A stretch of 64,000 nucleotides of DNA, from positions 558,001 to 622,000 of the forward strand of contig BLAA01000001.1 in the NCBI GenBank assembly GCA_017312345.1, written 5' to 3'. Positions 1 to 8,791 of this stretch are shown here, piece after piece. Every line of letters starts with the position of its first letter. Position 1 is the first letter of the stretch. A program made the position numbers and the translations under genes. The DNA comes from Candidatus Denitrolinea symbiosum (GTDB lineage: Bacteria > Chloroflexota > Anaerolineae > Anaerolineales > Villigracilaceae). The notes beneath the pieces are model-generated. The model had not been told where the DNA came from, did not search any database, and saw nothing but the letters and a program-made list of their open reading frames with translations.

Positions 1-610
1 CCTGCGCGTGGATGGACATCATCCCGCCCGCGGGCAGGAGCGGCTCGCCGGTGAACGGATTCTTCAGCCAGCCGTAGAAGACGATGATGAGAATCAGTCC
101 CAGCCAGAATTCGGGGATGGCCTGCCCCGCGAACGAAAAGGTGGTGGCGGCGATGTCGAAGCTGGAATACTGGCGGATGGCGGAAAGGATTCCGATGGGA
201 ACGGCGATGAGGAGCGCGGTCAGCAGCGTGACGCTCATCAGGTAGATGGTGTTGGGCAGTTTCTGGGCGATCTCGGCCAGGACGGGCTGGCGCGAGCGGA
301 ACGAGAAGCCGAAGTCGCCGCGCAGGATTCCCCGCCGCGTGCCGTAACTTTCGAGGAGTCCGTCGCCGTCGGCGTCCACTTTCATCCAGTCGTTGCCCGC
401 CAGCCAGATGAGATATTGGGTCGGCAGGGGTTTATCCAGCCCGAGTTGGCGCTTGAGGATGGCGATCTTTTCCGGGCGGACATGGCGGCTTTGTCCCTGC
501 CCGGCCAACGGTCCGCCCGGCGCGAGATTGACCAGCGCGAAGAACACAACGCTCAGCAGGAAGAGCAGGCCGATGGTCTGGGTCAGGCGCCGGGCGATGT
601 AGGCGGTCAT
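1..610 (-). CDS. ABC transporter permease, DppB/OppB type (partial)
   Basis: Inner-membrane permease of a peptide/nickel-type (family 5) ABC importer; the 3' part lies beyond the left window edge, leaving 203 codons. The protein starts MTAYIARRLTQTIGLLFLL, a typical first transmembrane helix of the DppB family. It continues through the periplasmic segment containing QLGLDKPLPTQYLIWL and the FGFSFRSRQPV region into further membrane helices. It starts 6 nt after the stop of the substrate-binding lipoprotein gene on the same strand, so the two are almost certainly one operon. Substrate cannot be told from sequence. Confidence 0.88.
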   Translation of the reverse strand, partial: MTAYIARRLTQTIGLLFLLSVVFFALVNLAPGGPLAGQGQSRHVRPEKIAILKRQLGLDKPLPTQYLIWLAGNDWMKVDADGDGLLESYGTRRGILRGDFGFSFRSRQPVLAEIAQKLPNTIYLMSVTLLTALLIAVPIGILSAIRQYSSFDIAATTFSFAGQAIPEFWLGLILIIVFYGWLKNPFTGEPLLPAGGMMSIHAQ

Positions 611-616
611 GGAAGA

Positions 617-2332
617 TTACTTGGTTAGCGTCCAGTCTGCCGCGTTCCAGGTGACGAGGTCGTTGGCGGAGGTCTGTACGCCGAGCAGCCGCGCGGAATG
701 CGCGTCGGCGTTGACAACGGTGAAGAGGAGCAGTTCCGGCAATTCTTCGTCGAGCAGGGTCGCCATCTTGCAGAAGACCTCCTGCCGCGCCGACTGGTCG
801 AGGGTGGAGGTCTCGTCGAGCAGCGCTTCGAAGTCCGCGTTCACCCAGCGCCCGTAATTGTAGCCCATGTCGGGGACGGCCGCGCCGGCCGAATAGTAGC
901 TTTGCAGGTACTCGGCGGGATCCAGGCCGGTGTAGCCGTCGTCCCAGATGTCCATGTCGAAGTTGCCGCTTTGTTCGATGCCTCCGTCTGCGGTGGCCGC
1001 CCACAGCACGCTGCCCTCCACGACGGACAGGTTCAGTTTGACGCCGATCCTGCCGAGCATTTCCGCGATCAACTGCTGGGTGAGTTCGAGCGCCTCGCCG
1101 AATTCGGAATAGGTGATGAACTCCATTTCCATCTTGTAGCCTTCTTCGGCGGTTTTACATCCATGGCATTCGCGCACGCCGTCGCCGTCCGTATCCGTCC
1201 AGCCGGCCGCTTCGAGCAGGGCGGCCGCGGCGGCCGGGTCGAAGACCGGACGCGGGATGTTGTTGCAGGCGTACGGCGGGCGGAAGAATTCCGTCCACAC
1301 CGGCTGGGCGTAGCCGAAGTAGAATTCTTTTGAGATGGCGTCCACGTCAATCGCCATGCGGATGGCGCGGCGGACGCGCAGGTCCGAAAGGATCGGGTGA
1401 GGCGAGGCGGCGGGATCGGTCGTCCCTTTGGCGGCCAGGTTAAAGAAGATGCGCATCACCCAGCGGTTTTCGGGGCTTATGCTAACCTTGACGTTGGGCG
1501 CGTCTTTCAGGTCTTCGATGACCGGCTCGGTCGTCCACATGTCGAGGTCGGCGTCGCCCTTGAGGAGCATCGTCTTGCGGACCTCGCGGTCGGGGACCAC
1601 GCGCACGATGACGCGGTCGATCGCGGGCTTGCCTTTGACGTAATAGTTCTCGTTGCGGACAAAGGTCAGGTGGTCGCCGGCCATCCAATCTTTCAGGATG
1701 TAGGGGCCGTTGCTCAGGGGTTCTCGGGAGCAGTCCCAGGCCGAGAACCCCTGCGAGGCGTCGCAGTAATGCGCGGGCCAGACGACGACCTGCTCGCCGC
1801 CGAGTTGCGTCAGGTAGCCGGGGAAGATGCCGTTGTAATGGATGGTGAAGGCGTAATCGTCCACCTTGTCCACGCTGTCAATGTAGTCAACGCCGGGGAT
1901 CCAGGTGCCTGTGTCGGGGTCCTGGATGGCGGCGAGGGTGAAGAGCGCGTCGTCCGCGGTGACGGGAGTTCCGTCGCTCCACTTCACGTCCTGCCGCATC
2001 TTCCATGTGACGTCCATCGTGCCGGCTTCGGGATCGATCGTCACGCCGCCGTTTTCCTCGGTGGGCAATTCCGCGGCCAGTTCGGGGAAGACGTTGCCCT
2101 GGGCGTCAATATCCGTCAGCCCGAGCATGACGAGTTCCATCACGAGGGAGTCGTAGCCCGCGTCGGTGATGACCGGGTTGAACGAGGGCGGCTCCTCCGC
2201 CACAACGATGACGACGGCCGACTGGTCGGCCGCGCCGCCGCCGGCCGGGGGGTGATTCCCAGCCTGGCATCCGGGCAGGCTGAAGGTCAGGATGCAGATG
2301 ACGATCCCTATCCAGATTTTTGACGCGGACAT
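617..2332 (-). CDS. ABC transporter substrate-binding lipoprotein, family 5
   Basis: Extracytoplasmic solute-binding protein of about 571 aa for a peptide-type ABC importer. I chose the start at 2332 (MSASKIW...) because an AGGAGG-like Shine-Dalgarno sits just upstream; the longer reading frame begins inside that site. The N-terminus is a lipoprotein signal with the lipobox LPGC. A core like SBP_bac_5 follows: ADDALFTLAAIQDPDTG, the SNGPYILKDW motif, and a C-terminal region with repeated Asp-rich segments. It is first in an operon with the permease gene. The acidic TDTDGDGVREC stretch could bind calcium but is common in thermophilic and Chloroflexota homologues. Ligand unknown. Confidence 0.9.
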   Translation of the reverse strand: MSASKIWIGIVICILTFSLPGCQAGNHPPAGGGAADQSAVVIVVAEEPPSFNPVITDAGYDSLVMELVMLGLTDIDAQGNVFPELAAELPTEENGGVTIDPEAGTMDVTWKMRQDVKWSDGTPVTADDALFTLAAIQDPDTGTWIPGVDYIDSVDKVDDYAFTIHYNGIFPGYLTQLGGEQVVVWPAHYCDASQGFSAWDCSREPLSNGPYILKDWMAGDHLTFVRNENYYVKGKPAIDRVIVRVVPDREVRKTMLLKGDADLDMWTTEPVIEDLKDAPNVKVSISPENRWVMRIFFNLAAKGTTDPAASPHPILSDLRVRRAIRMAIDVDAISKEFYFGYAQPVWTEFFRPPYACNNIPRPVFDPAAAAALLEAAGWTDTDGDGVRECHGCKTAEEGYKMEMEFITYSEFGEALELTQQLIAEMLGRIGVKLNLSVVEGSVLWAATADGGIEQSGNFDMDIWDDGYTGLDPAEYLQSYYSAGAAVPDMGYNYGRWVNADFEALLDETSTLDQSARQEVFCKMATLLDEELPELLLFTVVNADAHSARLLGVQTSANDLVTWNAADWTLTK

Positions 2333-2412
2333 CTTCTCCTCCTTTTCACAATTCTGTGAATGATTGGCTGAACGGCGCAATTATTGCACGTTTTCAGGCG
2401 AATGTCACGGTT

Positions 2413-2451
2413 AAAAAAAAAGACTCCCGAAGTTTTCGGCTTCGGAAGTCT
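2413..2451 (-). terminator. Rho-independent terminator after the hsp20 gene
   Basis: A 12-bp stem (AGACT with CCCGAAG pairing CTTCGG with AGTCT, one wobble) with a 7-nt loop, followed on the minus strand by nine U. It lies 36 nt past the stop of the small heat-shock gene and separates it from the ABC operon. Confidence 0.88.
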
Positions 2452-2487
2452 GGACGTTGTTTCGGCGGCGGATGGGCCGCGCCCGGC

Positions 2488-2883
2488 TTACTTGGCGGCG
2501 ATCTTGATCTTCTTCGGGCGGGCCGACTCGGCCTTGGGCAGGCGGAGCGTCAGCACGCCGTCGGCGATCTTCGCCTCGGCCTTGTCCGCGTTGACGGGGG
2601 CGGGCAGGCGCAGCGAGCGGCTGAACTTTCCGCTGGGCAGTTCGCGCAGCAGGTATTCGTTCTCGTCCTGCGGGAACTCGCCCTCCACAGAGACGACCTC
2701 TTCGAGGATATTGATGGTCAGGTCGTCGGCTTTGAGGCCCGGCACAAGGGCGGTCAACACAAAGGCGTCCTCCTCGTCACGGACGTTGGCGGCCAGGCGG
2801 CGTTCGATGGATTCGTCGGCCATGCGCATCCAGCGGCGCGGCATGGAATGGCGGTGCGGGAAAGGTTGGACGTAGAAAGTCAT
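2488..2883 (-). CDS. Small heat-shock protein (Hsp20/alpha-crystallin family)
   Basis: ATP-independent holdase chaperone of 131 aa, cytoplasmic. After a short N-terminal arm (MTFYVQPFPHRHSMPRRW) comes an alpha-crystallin domain at about residues 35-125, including the conserved turn GVLTLRLPK (the family GVLxxxxPK motif). The C-terminal tail ends KKIKIAAK, which contains the I-x-I motif used for oligomer assembly. A GGAG ribosome site precedes the ATG by about 8 nt, and a strong terminator follows, so it is probably monocistronic. The 132-nt gap to the trpB-type gene carries A+T-rich promoter-like sequence. Confidence 0.93.
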   Translation of the reverse strand: MTFYVQPFPHRHSMPRRWMRMADESIERRLAANVRDEEDAFVLTALVPGLKADDLTINILEEVVSVEGEFPQDENEYLLRELPSGKFSRSLRLPAPVNADKAEAKIADGVLTLRLPKAESARPKKIKIAAK

Positions 2884-3015
2884 AATTTAATCTCCATTTA
2901 CCGATCAGGTTGGTTCGTTGGGCATATCTTATCGCCCGATTGTAAGAAAACCGATAATGAGACTTATACGATATGTAAGAGACCGCCGCCCGCCGCGCGA
3001 AGCCAGGCGGATCGT

Positions 3016-4389
3016 TTACGCGGGGATCGTCACCCGCGGCAGACGCGCCAACGCCTCCTCCGCCGCTTCGGCGGGGTACTCGTAGTCTTCGAGTTCGCCT
3101 TGCAGATACTTCTCGTACGCGGCGAGGTCGAAGTTGCCGTGTCCCGACAAATTGAACAGAATGACGCGCGTCTCGCCCCTGGCCTTCGCGTCCAGCGCCT
3201 CATCTATCGCGGCGCGGATGGCGTGCGCCGACTCGGGCGCGGGGACGATTCCCTCCGAACGGGCAAATTGGATCGCCGCTTCGAACGTCGCCACCTGCGG
3301 GACGGCGACCGCGTCCACCAGCCCCGCGTCGCAAAACGCGGACAGCGAAGGCGCCATGCCGTGATAGCGCAGTCCGCCCGCGTGGATGCCCGGCGGGACG
3401 AAGGAATGTCCAAGCGTGTGCATCTTGACGACGGGCGCCATCTTGGCCGTGTCGCCGTAATCGAAGGTGTATGCGCCCTTCGTCAGCGAGGGCGTCGCGG
3501 TCGGTTCGACGGCCAGCAGGCGGGCGCGCTGTCCGTTTTTCAAGTTCTCGCGCAGGAAGGGATAGGCGATGCCCGCGAAGTTCGATCCGCCGCCGACGCA
3601 GCCGATGACCACGTCGGGATATTCGCCGGCCATGTCCATCTGCTTGAGGGATTCCTCGCCGATGACGGACTGGTGAGTCAGCACGTGGTTCAGCACCGAG
3701 CCGAGACTGTACTTCTTCGCGCCGTTCGACGCGGCCGCCACCTCCACCGCTTCCGAGATGGCGATGCCGAGGGAGCCGGGGCTGCCCGGGTCGGCGTCCA
3801 GGACCGAACGTCCGTAGTTCGTCCGATCGGTCGGGCTGGCGAAGACCTGCGCGCCGAAGGTCTCCATCAAGATGCGGCGGTAGGGTTTTTGCTGGTACGA
3901 GACCTTGACCATGTAGACTTCGAGGTCGAGGCCAAACATCTGGCAGGCCATCGCGAGGGCGGAACCCCACTGACCGGCGCCGGTCTCGGTGGTGAGGGCT
4001 TTCGTCCCCGCGATTTTGTTATAGAAGGCCTGCGCGGTGGCCGTGTTGGACTTGTGGCTGCCCGACGGCGAGGCGCCCTCGTATTTATAGTAGATGTGCG
4101 CGGGCGTGCCGAGGGCTTTCTCCAGGCGGCGGGCGCGGATGAGCGGGGTGGGACGATAGAGTTTGTAGATCTCGCGCACTTCGTCGGGGATTTGAATGTA
4201 GCGCTCGGTCGAAATCTCTTGCAGGATCAAGTCCATCGGGAAGAGTACCGACAGAAAGTCCGGGGTGACCGGCTCGAGCGTCCCCGGATGGAGGACGGGC
4301 GTCGGCGCGAGGGGGCTGTCGGCGGCGATGTTGTACCAAAACTTCGGCAGGTCGGATTCGTTCAGGATAAAGCGGGTCTGGTCGGACAT
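3016..4389 (-). CDS. trpB: Tryptophan synthase beta chain, TrpB2 type
   Basis: PLP enzyme of 457 aa that condenses indole with serine to make tryptophan. Length and N-terminal extension match the TrpB2 (stand-alone) subfamily and not TrpB1 (about 400 aa). The PLP-lysine is K113 in GSHKSNTA, preceded by [11 protein letters not shown]; the phosphate-binding loop is [15 protein letters not shown] site precedes the ATG. The gene lies downstream of a T-box leader with a UGG (Trp) specifier, which independently supports a tryptophan role. No trpA or other trp gene adjoins it, as is common for TrpB2, which may salvage indole. Confidence 0.93.
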   Translation of the reverse strand: MSDQTRFILNESDLPKFWYNIAADSPLAPTPVLHPGTLEPVTPDFLSVLFPMDLILQEISTERYIQIPDEVREIYKLYRPTPLIRARRLEKALGTPAHIYYKYEGASPSGSHKSNTATAQAFYNKIAGTKALTTETGAGQWGSALAMACQMFGLDLEVYMVKVSYQQKPYRRILMETFGAQVFASPTDRTNYGRSVLDADPGSPGSLGIAISEAVEVAAASNGAKKYSLGSVLNHVLTHQSVIGEESLKQMDMAGEYPDVVIGCVGGGSNFAGIAYPFLRENLKNGQRARLLAVEPTATPSLTKGAYTFDYGDTAKMAPVVKMHTLGHSFVPPGIHAGGLRYHGMAPSLSAFCDAGLVDAVAVPQVATFEAAIQFARSEGIVPAPESAHAIRAAIDEALDAKARGETRVILFNLSGHGNFDLAAYEKYLQGELEDYEYPAEAAEEALARLPRVTIPA

Positions 4390-4558
4390 GGAAAACTCCT
4401 TGTTTTAGAGAATAGAGAGCAGAGAGCAGTGGATACTGCGCCCGCGGGGAAGCTTCGCGATATTGCGCAAGAGTTGTAGATGAAAGAGAATCATCTTTCT
4501 GCTTTTATCCACGTTCTTCAAGGCGGGTGGAAGGTGACGGGGTGCATCGCAAGGCCTC

Positions 4559-4705
4559 CTACGGGATGAATACCGGCGCGGACAGCGTTTCCGCGTCGTC
4601 GGCCTGCCGCTCTCTGAGGGTCTCGCTGGCGGGCAGGGACTTGTCCTCCAGCGCGGCGGTCTCGACGGCCTGGATATTGGCGGTGGGTTCAGTTTGCGCG
4701 TTCAT
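4559..4705 (-). CDS. Small ORF (48 aa) between T-box leader and trpB
   Basis: Encodes 48 aa beginning MNAQTEPTAN and ending SAPVFIP. It is acidic, has no Trp codon, and has no membrane segment or cysteine. A clear AAAGGAG site sits 5 nt before the ATG. It lies 66 nt downstream of the T-box terminator, so it is the first translated frame of the Trp-controlled transcript. Just after its stop, another AGGAGG-like site precedes a 9-codon frame (4518-4547, MHPVTFHPP). Function unknown; it is not a classical attenuator leader peptide because it lacks Trp. Coding status rests on the ribosome site, position and bias only. Confidence 0.5.
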   Translation of the reverse strand: MNAQTEPTANIQAVETAALEDKSLPASETLRERQADDAETLSAPVFIP

Positions 4706-4770
4706 GGTTTCTCCTTTTGGGCGATTGAAATCGCCTCGACAAGTACGAAGTCCACCTTCGTGGACTGGTT

Positions 4771-5126
4771 AAACAAAAACGTCCATCCCAATCATGGGAC
4801 GGACGTGGAATCCGTGGTGCCACCCAGGTTAGGCTGGACATTGGCTATTTAACGAAAATTCCCGTTGTGATGCAACGGGATGCCAGCCTCACTCTTTTCA
4901 AGCACGTCACTGTTCATTGTCACTGATTACTGGTGACTGAAAACTGAACACTGATTATGCCCTAGCCCTGTAACGGGGGCAGCCCGGCGCGGGATACTTT
5001 CCGAAGAGTTCGCCCTGCAACTCGGAGGTCCATTCGGCGCTGTCGTCTCGGGCAGGGCTTTCACCAACCGCCTGCTCTCTGGAACCGTCGTCCAACGCGT
5101 ACTCGTCCTCGTCAATGTTTTTGTTG
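4771..5126 (-). promoter_or_regulatory. T-box riboswitch leader, tryptophan specifier (UGG)
   Basis: Transcribed leader read on the minus strand. Stem I contains the AGAGAGC and GGTTGGTGAAAGC blocks typical of T-box apical loops. The specifier context reads GAA-TGG-ACC, placing a Trp codon at 5030-5032. The conserved T-box sequence GGGTGGCACCACGG lies at 4812-4825. It is followed at once by a terminator hairpin (4779-4806, 12-bp stem) and a U-run at 4771-4778. Uncharged tRNA-Trp would stabilise the antiterminator and allow expression of the 48-aa ORF and trpB. Between stem I and the T-box lies a block of dispersed-repeat sequence (about 4906-4956). Confidence 0.92.
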
Positions 5127-5132
5127 GGCGGA

Positions 5133-5160
5133 ATTATACGCGGGATGGGGAGGATGTCAA
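5133..5160 (-). promoter_or_regulatory. Promoter of the T-box/trpB transcript
   Basis: Perfect sigma-70-type boxes on the minus strand: TTGACA (5160-5155), 16-nt spacer, TATAAT (5138-5133). Predicted start near 5126, just before T-box stem I. Confidence 0.85.
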
Positions 5161-5227
5161 TCCTTTTTTGCCACGGATTACACGGATTTCACAGATTGGC
5201 GGCACTGACTCACCATATCGAAATCGC

Positions 5228-5256
5228 TTGCTTTGAAGGGGAAGTTTCTGTATACT
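5228..5256 (+). promoter_or_regulatory. Promoter upstream of the TIR-like stub
   Basis: TTGCTT at 5228-5233, 17-nt spacer, TATACT at 5251-5256. It would drive the stub at 5319 and the 193-aa gene at 5383. A GC-rich inverted segment (CCCCAACCCTTCC / GGGGAAGGG) lies in the leader. Confidence 0.55.
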
Positions 5257-5318
5257 GAAAGCAAGACCCCATCCCCAACCCTTCCCCCAACGGGGAAGGG
5301 AGTCCAACGAGGGACACC

Positions 5319-5372
5319 ATGACCGCTCCTGCTGTTTTCATCAGTTACAGTCAAGACTCGGACGAAATTTAG
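5319..5372 (+). pseudogene. Truncated TIR/SEFIR-like N-terminus (17 codons)
   Basis: The frame reads MTAPAVFISYSQDSDEI then TAG. The PAVFISYSQDSDE block is the beta-A strand start of TIR/SEFIR domain proteins, which normally continue for more than 100 aa. Here it ends 10 nt before the ATG of the next gene, so nearly all of the domain is gone. The simplest reading is a deletion that joined the start of a TIR-type gene to the ribosome site of its downstream neighbour. A chance match or a functional leader peptide cannot be excluded. Confidence 0.5.
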
Positions 5373-5382
5373 AGGAGGCAAA

Positions 5383-5964
5383 ATGGATTGGCTACAAGTT
5401 TTTGTAAACCTGATAGTGACAGGTATACTTCTTTATGTCTTTCAAAGAGTCATCGACGAAAGATCCGAAAAACGGCTGGAGCAATTCAGATCAGAGTTGA
5501 GGACACTTGCCCATGAACAGGATACAAAATTTTCAAAATTACATGAAGTCCGTTCTGATGTTATTGCAAATCTTTATAAGAGACTTGTAGAGGTGCGCAA
5601 AAAATTAATTTCGCTAAAAAATGTTTTATCTTCAAAAGAATTCGAACAATCCGAATGCAAGAAAAAAATCTCTGATTTTTACCTTGCGACAAATCAATTT
5701 ATTGACTATTTTGGGGACAACGAAATATATTTGCCTAAGCACCTTGTTGATGACATCACGCAATTACGGGCGAAATCTTTGCAGGTCCGTGCAATAGGTA
5801 TTCTTACTTTAGATCCTAGGTATCCCAGTGAATTATCAACGCCAATCTATCATTCCGAAGAGGAACGAAAAGAAGATTTGGCCAAAATTTCCGAAATTCT
5901 CCTTGGAGTTGATCCACTAATTTCAAAGCTAGCGGAGGAATTTCGCAGTGTCATTGGGAGTTGA
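5383..5964 (+). CDS. Membrane-anchored coiled-coil protein, unknown function
   Basis: A 193-aa protein with one N-terminal membrane segment (about residues 5-20, FVNLIVTGILLYVFQ) followed by charged helical sequence. The stretch with EQFRSELRTLAHEQDTKFSK and LHEVRSDVIANLYKRLVEV resembles a widespread uncharacterised protein type often found in accessory and defence regions. It has an AGAGGAGG site 4 nt before the ATG. Its base composition is far more A+T-rich than the flanking housekeeping genes, which suggests transfer. It directly follows a truncated TIR/SEFIR-like frame, so it may be the surviving partner of a broken defence-type pair. No catalytic motif is visible. Confidence 0.72.
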   Translation: MDWLQVFVNLIVTGILLYVFQRVIDERSEKRLEQFRSELRTLAHEQDTKFSKLHEVRSDVIANLYKRLVEVRKKLISLKNVLSSKEFEQSECKKKISDFYLATNQFIDYFGDNEIYLPKHLVDDITQLRAKSLQVRAIGILTLDPRYPSELSTPIYHSEEERKEDLAKISEILLGVDPLISKLAEEFRSVIGS

Positions 5965-6223
5965 AACAGGTATCAACGATAGATAGCATGGAGGAAACCT
6001 TAAACACAAAGTCCACGAAGTCACTCAAAGGTTTGTTGCGTGGCGCAACGTGCCGCCTTCCCCTCGACCATCGCTCGTGATGATCGAAAGCGAAGAACCA
6101 CACCCCTCACTCAACCCACCTTCGTTGTCTTTGTGCCCCTTCGTGTTTAAAAAGAATTATCCGTGAAATCCGTCCAATCCGCGTAATCCGTGTACCGCAT
6201 TCCCCCCATGATAAAATACCCCC
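5965..6223 (+). other. Intergenic region with degenerate dispersed repeats; leaderless recG promoter at its end
   Basis: No gene seen. It contains copies of the intergenic words AAATCCGTCCAATCCGCGTA and CACAAAGTCCACGAAGT that recur elsewhere (for example 5170-5200, 20200-20290, 21990-22060). At 6212-6217 a TAAAAT box stands 6 nt before the recG ATG, indicating leaderless transcription. Confidence 0.6.
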
Positions 6224-8776
6224 ATGCTCCCCTCCCTCGAAAAACTCCGCAAATTCTTCCGTCTCGAACACGAGAACGGCTACAACAACACCGCCATCAT
6301 TGGCGGACTCGTCAAGATCCTCGACTTTTGGGAAAGTGAAGCCCGCGCCGAGAGCGTGGACGAGGCCGTCGTCCAGGCGGTGACCCAGCGGCTGAAAGGC
6401 TACGAAGCGCTGACTCCCCAGGGCCGCGCCGACTCGCTCAAGGGACTGTGGAAACGTCTCGGCGAGAGTTATCCCGAAGCCACGCAAAAACCGCAAGTCC
6501 AGCCGCGTCCGCAGCAGAGACCGAGGCCGCCGCAGGAACCGCGTCCGCAACCGCCCGCGCCGAAAGTCGAAAGCGACGAAATGCCGAAGTGGTTGGAGCC
6601 AGAGACCAAGCCCGCGCCGCCGCGCGAAAAAGCCGAAGCGCCGCGCCCGCCTCAGTCGCGCGCGCCCGCTCCCAGTCAGGGAAGAAGCGACACCGCGCCA
6701 GGCGGCAAGACGTCCGCCACGCCCGCCGCGCTCGGCGCGCAACTCACCGTCCTCCAGGGAGTCGGACCTCGTCACGCGCAGACCCTCGGTCAACTCGGCA
6801 TGGTCACGCTCGGCGACATGCTCTATTATTTCCCGCGTCGCTACGAAGATTACAGCCAGCTCAAACCCATCAAAAATTTGTGGGTCAACGAAATCGTCAC
6901 CGTCATCGGCGCGGTGCAATCGGTGGGGACGCGCCCCGTCAAAGGCGGCAAACTGCAACTCACCGAAGCCGTCATCACCGACGGCACGGGCGCGCTGCGA
7001 CTCACGTGGTTCAACCAACCCTGGATCGCCAACCGCATGAAGGTGGGCGACAACATCGCCGCCTCGGGAAAACTCACGCAAGCCCTGGGACGCCTCGTGA
7101 TGACCAACCCCGACTTCGAGCCCGTGGAAGCCGAGCACCTGCACACCAATCGCATCGTGCCGATTTATCCGCTCACACAGCGCATCACGCAAAAATGGCT
7201 GCGCGGACTGATGAACCAGGTGGTGACGTATTGGGCGCCCGCGCTCGTGGATCACCTGCCCGATTCGATTCGGACGTCGGCTGGACTCTCCGCCCTCGGC
7301 CGCGCGGTCGCCCAAGCCCACTTTCCCGATTCGCAAGCCGACTTAAAGCGGGCGCGTGAACGACTGGCCTTCGACGAAATTTTCTTCTTGCAGATGGGCG
7401 TGCTTTCGCAGAAACGCGACTGGCAAGCCGCCACCGCCCGCCGCTTCGAAATCTCTGACGAGCAGCTGGGCGCGCGTTTAAGCAGCCTTCCCTTCACCCT
7501 GACCTCCGCGCAGACCCGCGCCCTCGACGAGATCCGCCGCGACCTCAACGCTGGCCGCCCGATGAACCGTCTGTTGCAAGGTGACGTTGGCTCTGGCAAA
7601 ACTGTAGTGGCGGCTTTAGCCGCTGCCATCGTGAATCAATCAGGCGCGCAAGCCGCGATTATGGCGCCCACATCTATTCTCGCTGAACAACATTTCCGCA
7701 ACTTTACGAATCTTTTGAATGGCACGAATGTTCGTTTGCTCGTCGGCGACACGCCTGAATCCGAGAAAGCCGAAATTCGCGAGGGGTTGGCAAATGGCTC
7801 AATTAAAGTTGTTGTTGGTACACACGCGTTAATTGAAGACCCCGTCACGTTCCAGGATTTGCAACTCGCCGTCATTGACGAACAACACCGCTTCGGCGTC
7901 GAACAGCGCGCCGCCCTCCGCAACAAAGGGACGACGCCCCATCTCCTCGTGATGACCGCCACCCCGATCCCGCGCTCGCTCGCCCTGACTCTCTACGGCG
8001 ACCTCGACCTCTCCGTGATGGACGAAATGCCCGCGGGCCGTCAGCCCATTGAAACCTACGTGCTCCGTCCGCAAGAGTTGGAGCGCGCCTTCTCGCTCAT
8101 CCGCTCGCAAATCAAAGACGGACGTCAGGCCTTCATCATCTATCCGCTCGTGGAAGAGAGCGAGAAGATGGACAATCTCAAAGCGGCCACCGAGGAACAC
8201 GAGAAACTCCAAAAGGAAATTTTCCCCGAACTGAAACTCGGCCTCCTGCATGGACGCATGAAGCCCGACGAGAAAGACCGCGTCATGGCCGACTTCCGCG
8301 ACAAGAAGTACGACATCCTCGTCTCGACCACCGTCGTCGAAGTCGGCGTGGACGTGCCGAACGCGACGGTCATGCTCGTGGAGGGCGCGAACCATTTCGG
8401 TCTCGCCCAACTCCACCAACTGCGCGGACGCGTCGGACGCGGCGCGGCGCAGTCCTACTGTCTCCTCGTCCCCGACCACGAGGACGCGGTCGAGAACGAA
8501 CGTCTGCAAGCCATGGCCGAGACCAACGACGGATTCGTCCTCGCCGACCGCGATTTGCAGCAGCGCGGACCTGGCGAATTCCTCGGCACGCGCCAGGCGG
8601 GATTCGCGTCCACGCTTAAGATGGCGTCCATCACCGATATTCCCCTCATCGAGAAAGCCCGCAACCAGGCGCAGATGTTGTTCGAGAAAGACCCGAATTT
8701 GGAAATGCCCGAACACAAACTCCTCGCCGAAGCCCTCGGAAGATTTTGGGGCAAAGGAACGGGCGACGTTTCGTAA
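6224..8776 (+). CDS. recG: ATP-dependent DNA helicase RecG
   Basis: Branched-DNA helicase that remodels stalled forks and recombination intermediates; 850 aa. The first 165 or so residues are an extra N-terminal region ending in a Pro/Arg-rich linker. Then come the wedge/OB domain (LQGVGPRHAQTLGQLGM onward, with YYFPRRYEDYS) and the helicase core. Motif I is GDVGSGKT near residue 453, motif II is DEQH near 551, motif III is MTATPIPRSL, and motif VI contains HQLRGRVGRG. The protein ends in the usual RecG tail (ADRDLQQRGPGEFLGTRQAG). A TAAAAT box 6 nt before the ATG and the lack of a ribosome site suggest a leaderless mRNA. Confidence 0.97.
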   Translation: MLPSLEKLRKFFRLEHENGYNNTAIIGGLVKILDFWESEARAESVDEAVVQAVTQRLKGYEALTPQGRADSLKGLWKRLGESYPEATQKPQVQPRPQQRPRPPQEPRPQPPAPKVESDEMPKWLEPETKPAPPREKAEAPRPPQSRAPAPSQGRSDTAPGGKTSATPAALGAQLTVLQGVGPRHAQTLGQLGMVTLGDMLYYFPRRYEDYSQLKPIKNLWVNEIVTVIGAVQSVGTRPVKGGKLQLTEAVITDGTGALRLTWFNQPWIANRMKVGDNIAASGKLTQALGRLVMTNPDFEPVEAEHLHTNRIVPIYPLTQRITQKWLRGLMNQVVTYWAPALVDHLPDSIRTSAGLSALGRAVAQAHFPDSQADLKRARERLAFDEIFFLQMGVLSQKRDWQAATARRFEISDEQLGARLSSLPFTLTSAQTRALDEIRRDLNAGRPMNRLLQGDVGSGKTVVAALAAAIVNQSGAQAAIMAPTSILAEQHFRNFTNLLNGTNVRLLVGDTPESEKAEIREGLANGSIKVVVGTHALIEDPVTFQDLQLAVIDEQHRFGVEQRAALRNKGTTPHLLVMTATPIPRSLALTLYGDLDLSVMDEMPAGRQPIETYVLRPQELERAFSLIRSQIKDGRQAFIIYPLVEESEKMDNLKAATEEHEKLQKEIFPELKLGLLHGRMKPDEKDRVMADFRDKKYDILVSTTVVEVGVDVPNATVMLVEGANHFGLAQLHQLRGRVGRGAAQSYCLLVPDHEDAVENERLQAMAETNDGFVLADRDLQQRGPGEFLGTRQAGFASTLKMASITDIPLIEKARNQAQMLFEKDPNLEMPEHKLLAEALGRFWGKGTGDVS

Positions 8777-8791
8777 TTCGTAGGGGCGGAC

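Noticed and set aside
1397-2323. Long plus-strand frames over the binding-protein gene
   Set aside because: Antisense shadow caused by high G+C; protein has no recognisable character.
4390-4517. 28-codon frame just before trpB (MILFHLQLL...)
   Set aside because: No ribosome site, made of repeat-like CTCTCTGCTCTC sequence; not supportable.
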